From assembly GCA_047974375.1 (NCBI GenBank), contig JBKECF010000121.1:1-47887 (forward strand): a stretch of DNA of 47,887 nt, given 5' to 3'. Shown piece after piece: positions 26,075 to 35,030 of this stretch. Position 1 is the stretch's first letter. Every line of letters begins with the position of its first letter. This DNA comes from JBKECF01 sp047974375 (GTDB lineage: Bacteria > Bacillota > Clostridia > Lachnospirales > CAMZNU01). Below the pieces are notes generated by a model. The model made no database searches. It worked only from the letters and a program-made list of their open reading frames with translations, and was not told the origin of the DNA. The translations under genes and the position numbers were made by a program.

Positions 26075-27301
26075 TCAAGCTTCACGAGGATCCCTATGGA
26101 CATCTTTGGAAACTTCTATTCTCATTTTTTGAACTTCGCTCTCATATATAACTTTCATCTCTGTTATAATAGCCTTTGTGGCATCATCTATATCTCTTAG
26201 ACTGTGGAGCTTTTCAAATAAGATACTTTGTTTTTCTTCAAGGTTTTCTATGGTGTCTGTAAATACTTTACTATCTCTTAAAAGGTTGTCGAAACTTTCT
26301 TTTTTCTTGTCTATATTTATAGTTTCTACAAACTCCAAAAGTGTTATTTTATCATTTTTTATTTTGTAGCTGCGTAAAAACTTTTCTATATCTAGCTCAG
26401 TATCATTTATAATGCGGCGAAGGGTCCTACTTCTAGCCATAAGTTTTTTGTAGTTTTTTAAGTCTTCTAAAAGGATTTGCAGTTGTCTTCCGCTGCTTAT
26501 TTTATATTTTTTGTAGGTATAATTTAAAAAATTTGTATGATAGGCAAAAACTACACTTTTTTTATTAATTAGTGCAACGGCTTTTTTTTGCTTTTTAATA
26601 TTCATTTTCAAATCTCGTTTAATTTTAGCAGACAATACATATGCGAAAGTAATGAAGAACATTATAATTATTGAGGAAATGCTAGTAGGCCAAAATATAT
26701 TTCCACTTTTAAAAATGCTAATATAACCTAATAGCATAGCCATAAATGCAAAGGCGCATACTAAAACAATGTTAAAAATTTTTAGAAACTTCAAGGCGAA
26801 CTCTAGCACTTTTTTTTCTTCTACTAGGTCTTCTTTTTCATTAGATAAATGTGCAAGGTCATGGCGGAAAATGCTTTTTTCTCTTTCTGCATTTATTATT
26901 TTTGGACAAGCGTCTATCGCCTCCGCCTCTAATTTCAGTAAATGGTGTAAAACTGTGTCATAACCTTCTAGTTGGTATCTTAGTACATTTCTTTCTTTTA
27001 TTACATTGGTATATCTAGATAGGAGATTTTTAAACTCAGCAATGGAGTCGTCTGTTAGTTTTAGAAGTGAATGAGTTCCGTCAATTTCTTCTAAAGCTAG
27101 TTTAGACTTATCTTTTAATATTGCTTTTTGTTTTTCTAAACGTAGTAATTCTTCACAAATTTCGGCGCTCTCTTTGAAAACATCTACGTTTATTAAATCT
27201 TTTTCTATTTCAACAATGTATTCTTCAAAAACAGATGGCGTTTCAACGATTTCTGATTTTTTTTTCTTAAAAATAGTTTTTATTGAGCTAAATATTCCCA
27301 T
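26075..27301 (-). CDS. Unknown membrane protein with two coiled-coil arms
   Basis: 408 residues of unrecognised family. Residues 1-20 are basic (IKTIFKKKKS). About 60-170 is a long charged heptad-rich coiled coil. Two adjacent membrane helices follow at about 172-195 (FNIVLVCAFAFMAMLLGYIS) and 207-228 (SSIIIMFFITFAYVLSA). Then comes a second coiled-coil arm to about 395. Both arms should face the cytoplasm. The gene is 13 nt behind the 94-aa ORF and 15 nt further behind dcd, so all three are likely co-transcribed. The hairpin-like membrane anchor with long arms recalls membrane-shaping or SMC-like partners, but this is only inference. Confidence 0.7.
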   Translation of the reverse strand: MGIFSSIKTIFKKKKSEIVETPSVFEEYIVEIEKDLINVDVFKESAEICEELLRLEKQKAILKDKSKLALEEIDGTHSLLKLTDDSIAEFKNLLSRYTNVIKERNVLRYQLEGYDTVLHHLLKLEAEAIDACPKIINAEREKSIFRHDLAHLSNEKEDLVEEKKVLEFALKFLKIFNIVLVCAFAFMAMLLGYISIFKSGNIFWPTSISSIIIMFFITFAYVLSAKIKRDLKMNIKKQKKAVALINKKSVVFAYHTNFLNYTYKKYKISSGRQLQILLEDLKNYKKLMARSRTLRRIINDTELDIEKFLRSYKIKNDKITLLEFVETINIDKKKESFDNLLRDSKVFTDTIENLEEKQSILFEKLHSLRDIDDATKAIITEMKVIYESEVQKMRIEVSKDVHRDPREA

Positions 27302-27313
27302 TGTTGCCCTCTT

Positions 27314-27598
27314 CTACTGGATTTTATAGGCGTTGTTAAATACATAAGCTATTTTTACACAATCTATTGCAATAACCATTGTATATTGAGATTTTTCTAC
27401 TATTAAAGGTTCGTCTTTTTTTACAATTAAATTAGTAAATTTTTCGTTATTAATCCAGTATGTTAAAAATGATGTACCCTCGGAATCTTCTACTTTCCAT
27501 TTTATATTATTATTTATGCGTATGTCGTAGTTATAATCCATGGCAAAGTAATCATATAGATTGATTTTTGCCTGTAAAAAGTTATCTATTAATTTCAT
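27314..27598 (-). CDS. Hypothetical protein (94 aa) in the dcd operon
   Basis: Starts MKLIDNFLQAKINLYDYFAM and contains IKWKVEDSEGTSFLTYWINN and EPLIVEKSQYTMVIAIDC. No signal peptide or membrane segment; predicted small alpha/beta protein. No family recognised. It is tightly spaced between dcd and the membrane coiled-coil gene, so the three products may act together. Confidence 0.65.
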   Translation of the reverse strand: MKLIDNFLQAKINLYDYFAMDYNYDIRINNNIKWKVEDSEGTSFLTYWINNEKFTNLIVKKDEPLIVEKSQYTMVIAIDCVKIAYVFNNAYKIQ

Positions 27599-27612
27599 AT
27601 TATCCCCTATTT

Positions 27613-28125
27613 TTACAAGTTTTTATATAGCAAGCTCTTCTGTATTCCTTCATTTTTTTGGTAACGTCCGTTGTACTCGATGTAGTTTCCTTCTATATTA
27701 TGGTAATATATTTGACAAATTTCCACATATGGATATATTTTTATAGGCTCAACGCAATGGATTTCCAGAGTCCAAAAGCCACTAAAGCCAACATCTCCAA
27801 ATCCTGCAGTAACATGGATATACAAGCCTAGCCTTCCTATAGAGGACCTACCTTCTAGCATTGGTATGTATTTTTTTGTTTTTGTATATTCAACAGTCCT
27901 GCCTAAATATAGCTTGCCAGGCTGAAGCATTAGTCCTTTTTCTGGTATAATTATTTCTTTTATTTTATTTTCCTTTTTCATATCTAGATATTCTTCTTCA
28001 TAAACGAAGAGTTGGTTGTGTAATTTTAAATTGTAGCTGTTGGGGTTTAAACAATTATCGTTGAAGGGTTCTATAAAAATATTTTTGTTTAATTGATTTT
28101 TTATTTCTAATCCTGAAAGTATCAT
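27613..28125 (-). CDS. dcd: dCTP deaminase
   Basis: 170 residues from ATG 28125, with GAGGTG as ribosome site; the GTG at 28131 lies inside that site. Family motifs are clear: CLNPNSYNLKL, LQPGKLYLGRTVEYT, LEGRSSIGRLGLYIHVTAGFGD and the catalytic-Glu segment GFSGFWTLEI. It deaminates dCTP to dUTP (or dUMP in the bifunctional branch), supplying dTMP synthesis. Trimeric, cytoplasmic. Relatives also act in nucleotide-depleting phage defence, which makes the two unknown partners downstream noteworthy. Confidence 0.9.
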   Translation of the reverse strand: MILSGLEIKNQLNKNIFIEPFNDNCLNPNSYNLKLHNQLFVYEEEYLDMKKENKIKEIIIPEKGLMLQPGKLYLGRTVEYTKTKKYIPMLEGRSSIGRLGLYIHVTAGFGDVGFSGFWTLEIHCVEPIKIYPYVEICQIYYHNIEGNYIEYNGRYQKNEGIQKSLLYKNL

Positions 28126-28214
28126 ATTCACCTCGAAAATATTAAATAGTTGCTAAATAAAATAATATAACAAATATGCAATACTATCAAGTCGCAAAAA
28201 AAGATGAGTTCTAC

Positions 28215-28718
28215 TTAACCCAGATTTTTAAATTCTTTAAATTTAAAAATTAAAATAATAGGTAGCACGTAAAATCTTTTTTTGTACACCATGTAATTTT
28301 CTACCCTTTGGTTATGTAAATTTATAGCAATGTTTAATTTTTCTTCAATATATACAAATTCATCTTTTTTTCTTTTAAAATCAAAATCATTTTCAAAATT
28401 TAAAAAACTTGAAGTAAATAAATAATTAAGTATGTAATTCATCTCCAAGACTCTATTAACTTTTTCGCTGGTTTCTGTTATTTTTCTGAAAATATGGACT
28501 ATATTAACAAGGTTATTTATTACATCTCTTTCCCGTGGTAAATAATATTTTATATCTTTTAATATATCTTTATTAACTAAAAAGTTTTTTTCCATAATGC
28601 TTTCTGTTTCTTTAAATAAAATTTTTATTTTATTTTCAAAATAAATACATCTATTAAATATGAAAACCCCATATATAATAAGGGTTATAAAGATTGTGCT
28701 AACTACTACCATAGGCAT
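28215..28718 (-). CDS. LemA-like membrane-anchored protein
   Basis: 167 residues. An N-terminal membrane helix (MVVVSTIFITLIIYGVFIFN, about 3-22) is followed by a helical bundle. Near the C terminus is YIEEKLNIAINLHNQRVENY, like the conserved helix of LemA proteins (usually E..I..AR..YN..V..YN). It ends with a hydrophobic turn and FKFKEFKNLG. LemA proteins have an unclear envelope role. It lies 90 nt upstream of dcd and about 55 nt from the divergent tRNA-Arg gene. Confidence 0.5.
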   Translation of the reverse strand: MPMVVVSTIFITLIIYGVFIFNRCIYFENKIKILFKETESIMEKNFLVNKDILKDIKYYLPRERDVINNLVNIVHIFRKITETSEKVNRVLEMNYILNYLFTSSFLNFENDFDFKRKKDEFVYIEEKLNIAINLHNQRVENYMVYKKRFYVLPIILIFKFKEFKNLG

Positions 28719-28733
28719 CTCCTTAAAAAAGTA

Positions 28734-28762
28734 TTGACAGGTAAATTTAACTATGTTATTAT
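28734..28762 (+). promoter_or_regulatory. Promoter of tRNA-Arg
   Basis: TTGACA (28734-28739), 17-nt spacer, TATTAT (28757-28762), eleven bases before the tRNA 5' end. A strong housekeeping-type promoter. Confidence 0.8.
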
Positions 28763-28773
28763 CTTAACGTTGA

Positions 28774-28847
<74 letters not shown>

Positions 28848-28851
28848 TTTA

Positions 28852-28878
28852 CCTCGGGTATTCCCGAGGCTTTTTTTA
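28852..28878 (+). terminator. Terminator of tRNA-Arg
   Basis: CCTCGGG-TATT-CCCGAGG followed by a run of seven T residues. Confidence 0.9.
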
Positions 28879-29174
28879 TTATACACAAAAGAATTTGTTT
28901 TTAAAAATATTTTTAGCCAACAATAAAATTCTCTGTCTTAAAATTTCTGAAAAAAGTAATAATAAAAAATCATTAATAAAATTTTATTGAAAAACCACAG
29001 TTTAAATTATAAATTGTGGTTTTTCTTTTTGATGAAAAATAAAAATTAATAAGTATAAATATATCGTAACATACCTTTAAAAAACCTTAAAAATAAAATG
29101 ATTAGTAATACTATACAAAAAAATAGGATGAAACTATCTATATACACAAAAAATAAAAAAGATGATAAAAAACT
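28879..29174. other. AT-rich gap with one hairpin
   Basis: About 300 nt without a gene. It includes an inverted repeat AAAACCACA...TGTGGTTTT at 28990-29026 that resembles a terminator. Nothing else is recognised. Confidence 0.5.
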
Positions 29175-29175
29175 A

Positions 29176-29204
29176 TTGACGTATAAATATCAAAGTGTTA
29201 GTAT
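29176..29204 (+). promoter_or_regulatory. Promoter of the purine-cluster regulator
   Basis: TTGACG (29176-29181), 17-nt spacer, TAGTAT (29199-29204), about 40 nt upstream of the AGGAGG site. Confidence 0.6.
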
Positions 29205-29252
29205 TGCAGTGATAATAAATTATTATAACTTGATGTAAACGCAGGAGGTGAT

Positions 29253-29885
29253 ATTATCCATAAGGAACTAGAAAAATATTTACCTCTTATAGAATTTTTA
29301 AGCGGAGTGTTAGGAGAAAATACGGAGATTGTTATGCATGACTTATCTGACCCTGACTGCTCAGTAGTGGCAATAGTAAATGGTCATGTAAGTGGAAGAA
29401 CTGTTGGCGCACCAGCTACTAACTTAGCAATGAAGTTTATTAATGAAAGAATATATGAAACCTGTCAGTATAAGTTAAATTACAAGGGTAAGGGTAAAGG
29501 CAACAAAGAATTTAAGTCGGCTACTTATTTTATTAAAGATGACGATGAAAATGTTGTTGGAATGCTTTGTATAAATATTGACATTGAGGCGTATATTAAA
29601 GTTAGGAACGAGTTAAACAAACTAATTAGCTTAGGAAATATCTCGGAAACTGAGGAATTTCACAATTCTATAGAGGAAATGGCATCGGATTACATAGACA
29701 ATGCAGTTGTTAGGTCTGGAGTGGATGTGGAAAATTTATCACCAGACGAGAAGATTAACATTATAAAGGAACTAAACGACATAGACGCATTTTCTTACAA
29801 GGGCATGGTATTTAATGTAGCTAAGAAGCTTAAGGTATCAGAACCAACAGTTTACAGATATTTAAACAAAATAAAACAAGCTTAA
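29253..29885 (+). CDS. YheO/DauR-type transcriptional regulator, apparent non-ATG start
   Basis: A PAS-like YheO domain (KELEKYLPLIEFLSGVLG, EIVMHDLSDPDCSVVAIVNG, SGRTVGAPAT) is followed by a C-terminal helix-turn-helix (KGMVFNVAKKLKVSEPTVYR). The family N terminus begins just before KELEKYLP. There the only suitable codons are ATT (29253) or ATC (29256), five to eight bases behind a perfect AGGAGG at 29243. The next usual start, GTG 29307, would delete conserved residues and has no good site. 210 residues from ATT. In relatives these regulators control amino-acid or purine catabolism; here it directly precedes ygeX. The frame is otherwise intact. Confidence 0.8.
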   Translation: MIHKELEKYLPLIEFLSGVLGENTEIVMHDLSDPDCSVVAIVNGHVSGRTVGAPATNLAMKFINERIYETCQYKLNYKGKGKGNKEFKSATYFIKDDDENVVGMLCINIDIEAYIKVRNELNKLISLGNISETEEFHNSIEEMASDYIDNAVVRSGVDVENLSPDEKINIIKELNDIDAFSYKGMVFNVAKKLKVSEPTVYRYLNKIKQA

Positions 29886-29886
29886 G

Positions 29887-29921
29887 TATTGCAATTGCTT
29901 GCAATATGGGGCCTAGCCCCA
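29887..29921 (+). promoter_or_regulatory. Two adjacent hairpins in the ygeX leader
   Basis: TATTGCAA-TTGC-TTGCAATA (29887-29906) and TGGGGC-CTA-GCCCCA (29907-29921) abut each other. They may terminate regulator transcription partly or form an operator for the YheO-type regulator. There is no T-tract. Confidence 0.45.
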
Positions 29922-29965
29922 AAACATTAATAGTCGATAGACAAAATACTTTAAAGGAGAATTAA

Positions 29966-31177
29966 ATGAACACAGAAAAAATTTTGTGGCAAAAAAATAA
30001 TTTGCCGAAAACAAACCCAGAAAAATCAGTTGAGTTTTTATCTGAGGCAGAAATTAAAAAATCTCACGCATTTCACTCAAGCTTCCCTCAATACAGCGAA
30101 ACACCTTTAGCAAAATTAAATAATTTAGCTAAAGATATTGGCTTAGGTGGACTTTATGTGAAAGATGAATCTTACAGATTTGGTTTAAACGCATTTAAAG
30201 TATTAGGTGGTTCTTATGCAATGGGTTGCTATATTGCCCAACAATTAGGAACAGATATTGCAAACTTACCATATAAAAAGCTTATTTCTAAAGAAGTAAA
30301 AGATAAAATAGGCGATGTTACTTTCTTTACAGCAACAGACGGTAACCACGGTAGAGGTGTTGCTTGGGCTGCACGTGAACTTAACCAAAAATCAGTAGTT
30401 TACATGCCTAAGGGTTCTTCTGAAACAAGATTACAAAATATAAAAAATGAAGGTGCAGATGCATCTATTACAGATATGAACTATGACGATGCTGTTAGAC
30501 TTGCAAATGAAAATTCTAAAAAAGTTCCTAATGGCCTTGTTGTACAAGATACAGCTTGGGAAGGCTACGTTGATATTCCAGCTTGGATTATGCAAGGTTA
30601 TGGAACAATGGGATACGAGTCAATTAAGCAATTAGAAAAAGAAGGCGTAGACAGACCAACACACGTTTTTGTACAAGCTGGCGTTGGTTCTTTGGCTGGA
30701 GCAATTCAAGGTATATTTGCTTCTATGTATAAAGAAAATCCACCAAAAGTTGTTGTTGTAGAAGCTAACTTAGCAGATTGTTTATATAAATCAGCTGTAG
30801 CTGGTGATGGCGAGCCTCGTTTAGTAGGTGGAGATATGCAAACTATTATGGCAGGTTTAGCTTGTGGCGAGCCAAATATAATTGGTTGGGATGTACTTAA
30901 AAACCACAGTGACACATTTATATCTTCTCCAGACTGGGTTGCTGCTAAAGGTATGAGAATACTAGGTAATCCACTTAAAGGTGACGATAGAGTTGTTTCA
31001 GGCGAGTCTGGTGCAGTTACTACAGGTATTGTATATGAAATAATGACAAATCCAGATTACAAAGAATTAAAAGCTAGCCTTCAATTAGATGAAAATTCTA
31101 AAGTAGTGTGCTATAGCACAGAAGGTGATACTGACCCAGACAAGTACAGAGAAATCGTATGGGAAGGTACTTTCTAA
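29966..31177 (+). CDS. ygeX: Diaminopropionate ammonia-lyase
   Basis: A 403-residue PLP enzyme of fold type II. The PLP lysine lies in RFGLNAFKVLGGSYA (Lys 78). FTATDGNHGRGVAWAARE and the phosphate-binding region QAGVGSLAGAIQG follow. It splits 2,3-diaminopropionate into pyruvate and two ammonia. In the anaerobic purine cluster of gut bacteria this is the final carbon-releasing step. AAAGGAG ribosome site. First enzyme gene after the regulator, 79 nt before ygeY with no terminator between, so the two are probably co-transcribed. Confidence 0.95.
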   Translation: MNTEKILWQKNNLPKTNPEKSVEFLSEAEIKKSHAFHSSFPQYSETPLAKLNNLAKDIGLGGLYVKDESYRFGLNAFKVLGGSYAMGCYIAQQLGTDIANLPYKKLISKEVKDKIGDVTFFTATDGNHGRGVAWAARELNQKSVVYMPKGSSETRLQNIKNEGADASITDMNYDDAVRLANENSKKVPNGLVVQDTAWEGYVDIPAWIMQGYGTMGYESIKQLEKEGVDRPTHVFVQAGVGSLAGAIQGIFASMYKENPPKVVVVEANLADCLYKSAVAGDGEPRLVGGDMQTIMAGLACGEPNIIGWDVLKNHSDTFISSPDWVAAKGMRILGNPLKGDDRVVSGESGAVTTGIVYEIMTNPDYKELKASLQLDENSKVVCYSTEGDTDPDKYREIVWEGTF

Positions 31178-31256
31178 TAAACTTTAATAAGTTTCAATAA
31201 ATAATCAGAAAAGAAAAATAGATAATTTAAAATTAATTTTTTAAAAGGAGAAAATA

Positions 31257-32567
31257 ATGGATTTTGAAGCAATCAAAAAACAAGCAGAAGGTTACAGAGC
31301 TGACATGGCTAAATTTTTAAGAGAATTAATAAGCTATCCAGGCGAAAGCTGTAATGAAGAAGCTACAGTTCAATGTATTAAAAGAGAAATGGAAAAAGTA
31401 GGTTTTGACAAAGTTGAAATCGACAAAATGGGTAATATACTTGGTTACATGGGTACTGGTAAAACTTTAATTGGTTTTGATGCTCATATTGACACTGTTG
31501 GTGTTGGTAACATGGATAACTGGAACTTCGACCCATTTGAAGGTATGGAAGACGAAGAAAGAATTGGTGGCCGTGGTGGTTCTGACCAATTAGGTGGTAT
31601 TGTATCAGGTGTATACGGTGCTAAGATAATGAAAGATTTAGACTTATTAGGGGACTATACAGTATTAGTGGTTGGTACAGTTCAAGAAGAAGATTGTGAT
31701 GGTCTTTGCTGGCAATACATTATTAATGAGTCAAACATTAAACCAGAGTTTGTAGTTTCTACAGAGCCTACAGATGGTGGTATTTACCGTGGTCAACGTG
31801 GACGTATGGAAATTCGTGTAGATGTACAAGGTGTATCTTGTCATGGTTCTGCACCAGAAAGAGGAGATAACGCAATTTACAAAATGGCAGAAATCCTTTT
31901 AAACATTCGTGACTTAAACGAAAATGATGCAGCTGATGACAAAGAAGTAAAAGGTTTAGTAAAAATGTTGGAAGAAAAATTCAACCCACAATACAAAGAA
32001 GCTGCTTTCCTTGGCCGTGGTACTATAACTACTTCAGAAGTATTCTTTACATCTCCAAGTCGTTGTGCAGTAGCTGACTCTTGTTCAGTTTCTTTAGACC
32101 GTCGTATGACGGCAGGAGAAACATGGGAGAGCTGTTTAGAAGAAATTCGTCAATTACCAGCAGTTAAAAAGTTTGGTGCAAAAGTTAGTATGTATGACTA
32201 CGAGCGTCCTTCTTATACTGGTTTAGTATATCCAATTGAATGTTATTTCCCAACATGGGTAATTCCTGAGGATCACGATGTAACAAAAGCAGTTGTAGAA
32301 TCTTACAACAACTTATATGGTGATAGCCGTATTGGTGTAGCTGAAAATATTGAAATGAGAAAAGCACGTCCTTTAACAGATAAGTGGACTTTCTCTACAA
32401 ATGGTGTTTCTATAATGGGACGTAATGGCATACCTTGTATCGGTTTTGGCCCTGGTGCAGAAGCTCAAGCTCACGCTCCAAACGAAATAACTTGGAAACA
32501 AGACTTAGTAACTTGTGCTGCTGTATACGCTGTATTACCAACAACTTACGTTAAAAACATGAAGTAA
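31257..32567 (+). CDS. ygeY: YgeY, M20-family peptidase-like hydrolase
   Basis: 436 residues. The zinc site of M20 amidohydrolases is visible: GFDAHIDTVG (His 77, Asp 79), GRGGSDQLGG (Asp 110), TVQEEDCDG (Glu 144/145), and a late His in EAQAHAPNE. A dimerisation insert with SCHGSAPERGDNAIY lies in the middle. YgeY always travels with ygeX and ygeW. It is thought to hydrolyse a ureido/amide intermediate to diaminopropionate rather than a peptide, but this assignment is from cluster logic. Confidence 0.92.
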   Translation: MDFEAIKKQAEGYRADMAKFLRELISYPGESCNEEATVQCIKREMEKVGFDKVEIDKMGNILGYMGTGKTLIGFDAHIDTVGVGNMDNWNFDPFEGMEDEERIGGRGGSDQLGGIVSGVYGAKIMKDLDLLGDYTVLVVGTVQEEDCDGLCWQYIINESNIKPEFVVSTEPTDGGIYRGQRGRMEIRVDVQGVSCHGSAPERGDNAIYKMAEILLNIRDLNENDAADDKEVKGLVKMLEEKFNPQYKEAAFLGRGTITTSEVFFTSPSRCAVADSCSVSLDRRMTAGETWESCLEEIRQLPAVKKFGAKVSMYDYERPSYTGLVYPIECYFPTWVIPEDHDVTKAVVESYNNLYGDSRIGVAENIEMRKARPLTDKWTFSTNGVSIMGRNGIPCIGFGPGAEAQAHAPNEITWKQDLVTCAAVYAVLPTTYVKNMK

Positions 32568-32597
32568 TAAAAATAATAATATTTTAACCTTTGGGTA

Positions 32598-32628
32598 GGG
32601 CGTTTGCCACTACAAATAGCAATCGCCC
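32598..32628 (+). promoter_or_regulatory. Hairpin between ygeY and ygeW
   Basis: GGGCG-T-TTGC / GCAA-T-CGCCC forms a nine-base-pair stem with an 11-nt loop and no T-run. Possible attenuator or mRNA-processing/stability element before ygeW. Confidence 0.45.
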
Positions 32629-32660
32629 GATTTAATATAAACATATGAGGAGAATAAATA

Positions 32661-33857
32661 ATGTCTAAAAAAATTAGAAGAATGATTGATGATTTAAAAA
32701 GCTTAAGAACACAGGATATGTACAACAATGATTTCCTTTTAACATGGGAAAAAACTGATGATGAAATCAACGCAGTATTCACAATAGCTGATATTTTAAG
32801 AAAAATGAGAGAAAACAACATCTCTACAAAGGTATTTGATAGTGGTTTAGCTATTTCTTTATTTAGAGATAATTCTACAAGAACTAGATTTTCTTTCTCA
32901 AGTGCTTGTAACTTATTAGGTTTAGAAGTACAAGATTTAGATGAAGGTAAATCTCAAATAGCTCATGGTGAAACAGTTAGAGAAACTGCAAACATGATTT
33001 CTTTTATGGCTGATGTTATTGGTATCCGTGACGACATGTACATTGGTAAAGGTAACAAGTACATGAGAGACGTATCTGAATATGTAAGAGAAGGTTATAG
33101 AGCCTCTACATTAGAGCAAATCCCTACAATCGTAAACTTACAATGTGATATTGACCATCCAACACAAGCTATGTCTGACATGCTTCACATTATTAACTAC
33201 TTTGGTGGCGTAGAAAACTTAAAAGGCAAAAAATTAGCTATGACATGGGCATATTCTCCAAGTTATGGTAAGCCATTATCAGTACCTCAAGGTATTGTTG
33301 GTCTTATGTCTAGATTTGGTATGGAAGTTGTACTTGCTCATCCAGAAGGCTATGAAATAATGCCAGAAGTTGAAGAAGTTGCTAAAGCAAATGCTGTTGC
33401 AAGTGGTGGTACATTTACTAAAACAAACAGCATGGCAGAAGCTTTCAAAGATGCTGACATCGTTTATCCTAAGTCTTGGGCACCTTTTGCAGCAATGGAA
33501 AAGAGAACAGACCTTTTTGGTAAAGGCGACATGGACGGTATCAATGCATTAGAAAAAGAATTACTTTCTCAAAATGCAAACCACAAAGATTGGGAGTGTA
33601 CTGAGGAATTAATGGCTACTACTAATGAAGGTAGAGCATTATACTTACACTGCTTACCAGCAGACATTACTGGCGAATCTTGTAAAGAAGGTGAAGTACA
33701 AAAATCTGTATTCGATAGATACAGAGATCCACTTTACAAAGAAGCTAGCTACAAGCCATATATTATCGCTGCTATGATGATGTTAGAGAAATTCGAAAAC
33801 CCAGCTGACATCTTAGGTAAATTAGTAGACGAAAACAAACCAAGAAAATTAGTTTAA
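32661..33857 (+). CDS. ygeW: Knotted carbamoyltransferase YgeW
   Basis: 398 residues, matching the family length. The carbamoyl-phosphate motif SLFRDNSTRTRFSF (67-80) has the STRTR signature. HPTQAMSDMLHI and a late HCLPADITGESCKEGEV complete the transcarbamylase pattern. The second-substrate motif differs from ornithine and aspartate enzymes. In purine degradation it is proposed to transfer a carbamoyl group from a ureido intermediate to phosphate, feeding the carbamate kinase next door and conserving ATP. It has its own terminator. Confidence 0.93.
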   Translation: MSKKIRRMIDDLKSLRTQDMYNNDFLLTWEKTDDEINAVFTIADILRKMRENNISTKVFDSGLAISLFRDNSTRTRFSFSSACNLLGLEVQDLDEGKSQIAHGETVRETANMISFMADVIGIRDDMYIGKGNKYMRDVSEYVREGYRASTLEQIPTIVNLQCDIDHPTQAMSDMLHIINYFGGVENLKGKKLAMTWAYSPSYGKPLSVPQGIVGLMSRFGMEVVLAHPEGYEIMPEVEEVAKANAVASGGTFTKTNSMAEAFKDADIVYPKSWAPFAAMEKRTDLFGKGDMDGINALEKELLSQNANHKDWECTEELMATTNEGRALYLHCLPADITGESCKEGEVQKSVFDRYRDPLYKEASYKPYIIAAMMMLEKFENPADILGKLVDENKPRKLV

Positions 33858-33886
33858 TCTTATAGATTATTAAACTGTGTAAATTT

Positions 33887-33933
33887 AAAGAGCTATTTCT
33901 AAATAAGTACTATATGAAATAGCTCTTTTTTAA
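33887..33933 (+). terminator. Terminator of ygeW
   Basis: AAAGAGCTATTTC / GAAATAGCTCTTT, 13-bp perfect stem followed by a T-run. Confidence 0.9.
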
Positions 33934-33953
33934 CAAAAAAATGGAGGAAAAGA

Positions 33954-34889
33954 ATGAAGCAAAGAATAGTTATTGCTTTAGGTGGTAATGCATTAGGCAA
34001 CGATTTAGCAGAACAAATGGTTGCTGTTAAAAACACAAGTAAAGCTATTGTAGACTTAATAGAAGAAGGTCACGAAGTAGTTATATGTCATGGTAATGGT
34101 CCACAAGTTGGTATGCTAAATTTAGCATTTTCTACAGCTCATAGAGTTGACAAAAGTATACCTGAACTACCTATGTCTGTATGTGTAGGTATGAGTCAAG
34201 GTTATATTGGTTACGATTTACAAAATGCAATGAGAGAAGAATTAAATAGCAGAGGCATTAATAAACCTGTTGCTACAATCATTACTCAAGTACTAGTAGA
34301 TCCAAAAGACCCAGCTTTCAATAATCCAACAAAGCCAATTGGTGCTTTCTATACAGCGGAAGAAGCTGAAAAGTTAAAAGCTGATGGCGTAAACATGGTG
34401 GAAGACTCAGGACGTGGCTTTAGACGTGTAGTTGCTTCTCCAAAACCTGTAGATATAGCAGAAAAAGACGTAGTAAAAGCTATGTTAGACGCAGGTCAAA
34501 TACCTATAGCTGCTGGTGGTGGTGGTATTGCTGTAAGCGATATCAACGGTCACTTGGCTGGACAAAAGGCTGTTATCGATAAAGATTTTGCTAGTGCTAA
34601 ACTTGCAGAAATGTTAGACGCAGACTATTTTATTATCCTTACAGCTGTAGAAAAAGTAGCAATCAATTTTGGTAAGCCAGAAGAAAAATGGTTGGATACT
34701 TTAAGTCTAGAAGATGCTAAAAAATATATTGCAGAAGGTCAATTTGGTAAAGGTTCTATGGAACCAAAAGTTGAAGCTGCTATATCTTTCGCTAGTTCTA
34801 AAAAAGGCCGTAAAGCCCTTATTACAATGTTAGAAAAAGCAAAAGACGGTATTCAAGGTAAGACAGGAACAAAAATAGAGGTTCAGTAA
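33954..34889 (+). CDS. arcC: Carbamate kinase
   Basis: 311 residues with VIALGGNALG at the N terminus, HGNGPQVGML, QGYIGYDLQNAMREEL, SPKPVDIAE, AAGGGGIAV, KDFASAKLAE, TAVEKVAINFG and FGKGSMEPKVEAA. All are standard for carbamate kinase. It makes ATP from carbamoyl phosphate and ADP, releasing carbamate. Here the carbamoyl phosphate would come from YgeW (the YqeA role in E. coli). GGAGG ribosome site; transcribed between two terminators. Confidence 0.95.
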   Translation: MKQRIVIALGGNALGNDLAEQMVAVKNTSKAIVDLIEEGHEVVICHGNGPQVGMLNLAFSTAHRVDKSIPELPMSVCVGMSQGYIGYDLQNAMREELNSRGINKPVATIITQVLVDPKDPAFNNPTKPIGAFYTAEEAEKLKADGVNMVEDSGRGFRRVVASPKPVDIAEKDVVKAMLDAGQIPIAAGGGGIAVSDINGHLAGQKAVIDKDFASAKLAEMLDADYFIILTAVEKVAINFGKPEEKWLDTLSLEDAKKYIAEGQFGKGSMEPKVEAAISFASSKKGRKALITMLEKAKDGIQGKTGTKIEVQ

Positions 34890-34896
34890 CACAGCA

Positions 34897-34949
34897 AACA
34901 TTGAATTTTACAAACCAATATAGGTATTTTAAAATTCAGTGTTTTTTTT
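34897..34949 (+). terminator. Terminator of arcC
   Basis: AACATTGAATTTTA / TAAAATTCAGTGTT stem with one mismatch, followed by eight T residues. Confidence 0.85.
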
Positions 34950-35030
34950 GCCTTGTAAAGTAGGTCGCATAAGCAAAAGTGTCGACTAGTGTTGAATTTA
35001 TATATTTAAAGAATGGTATAGGAGGGGATT

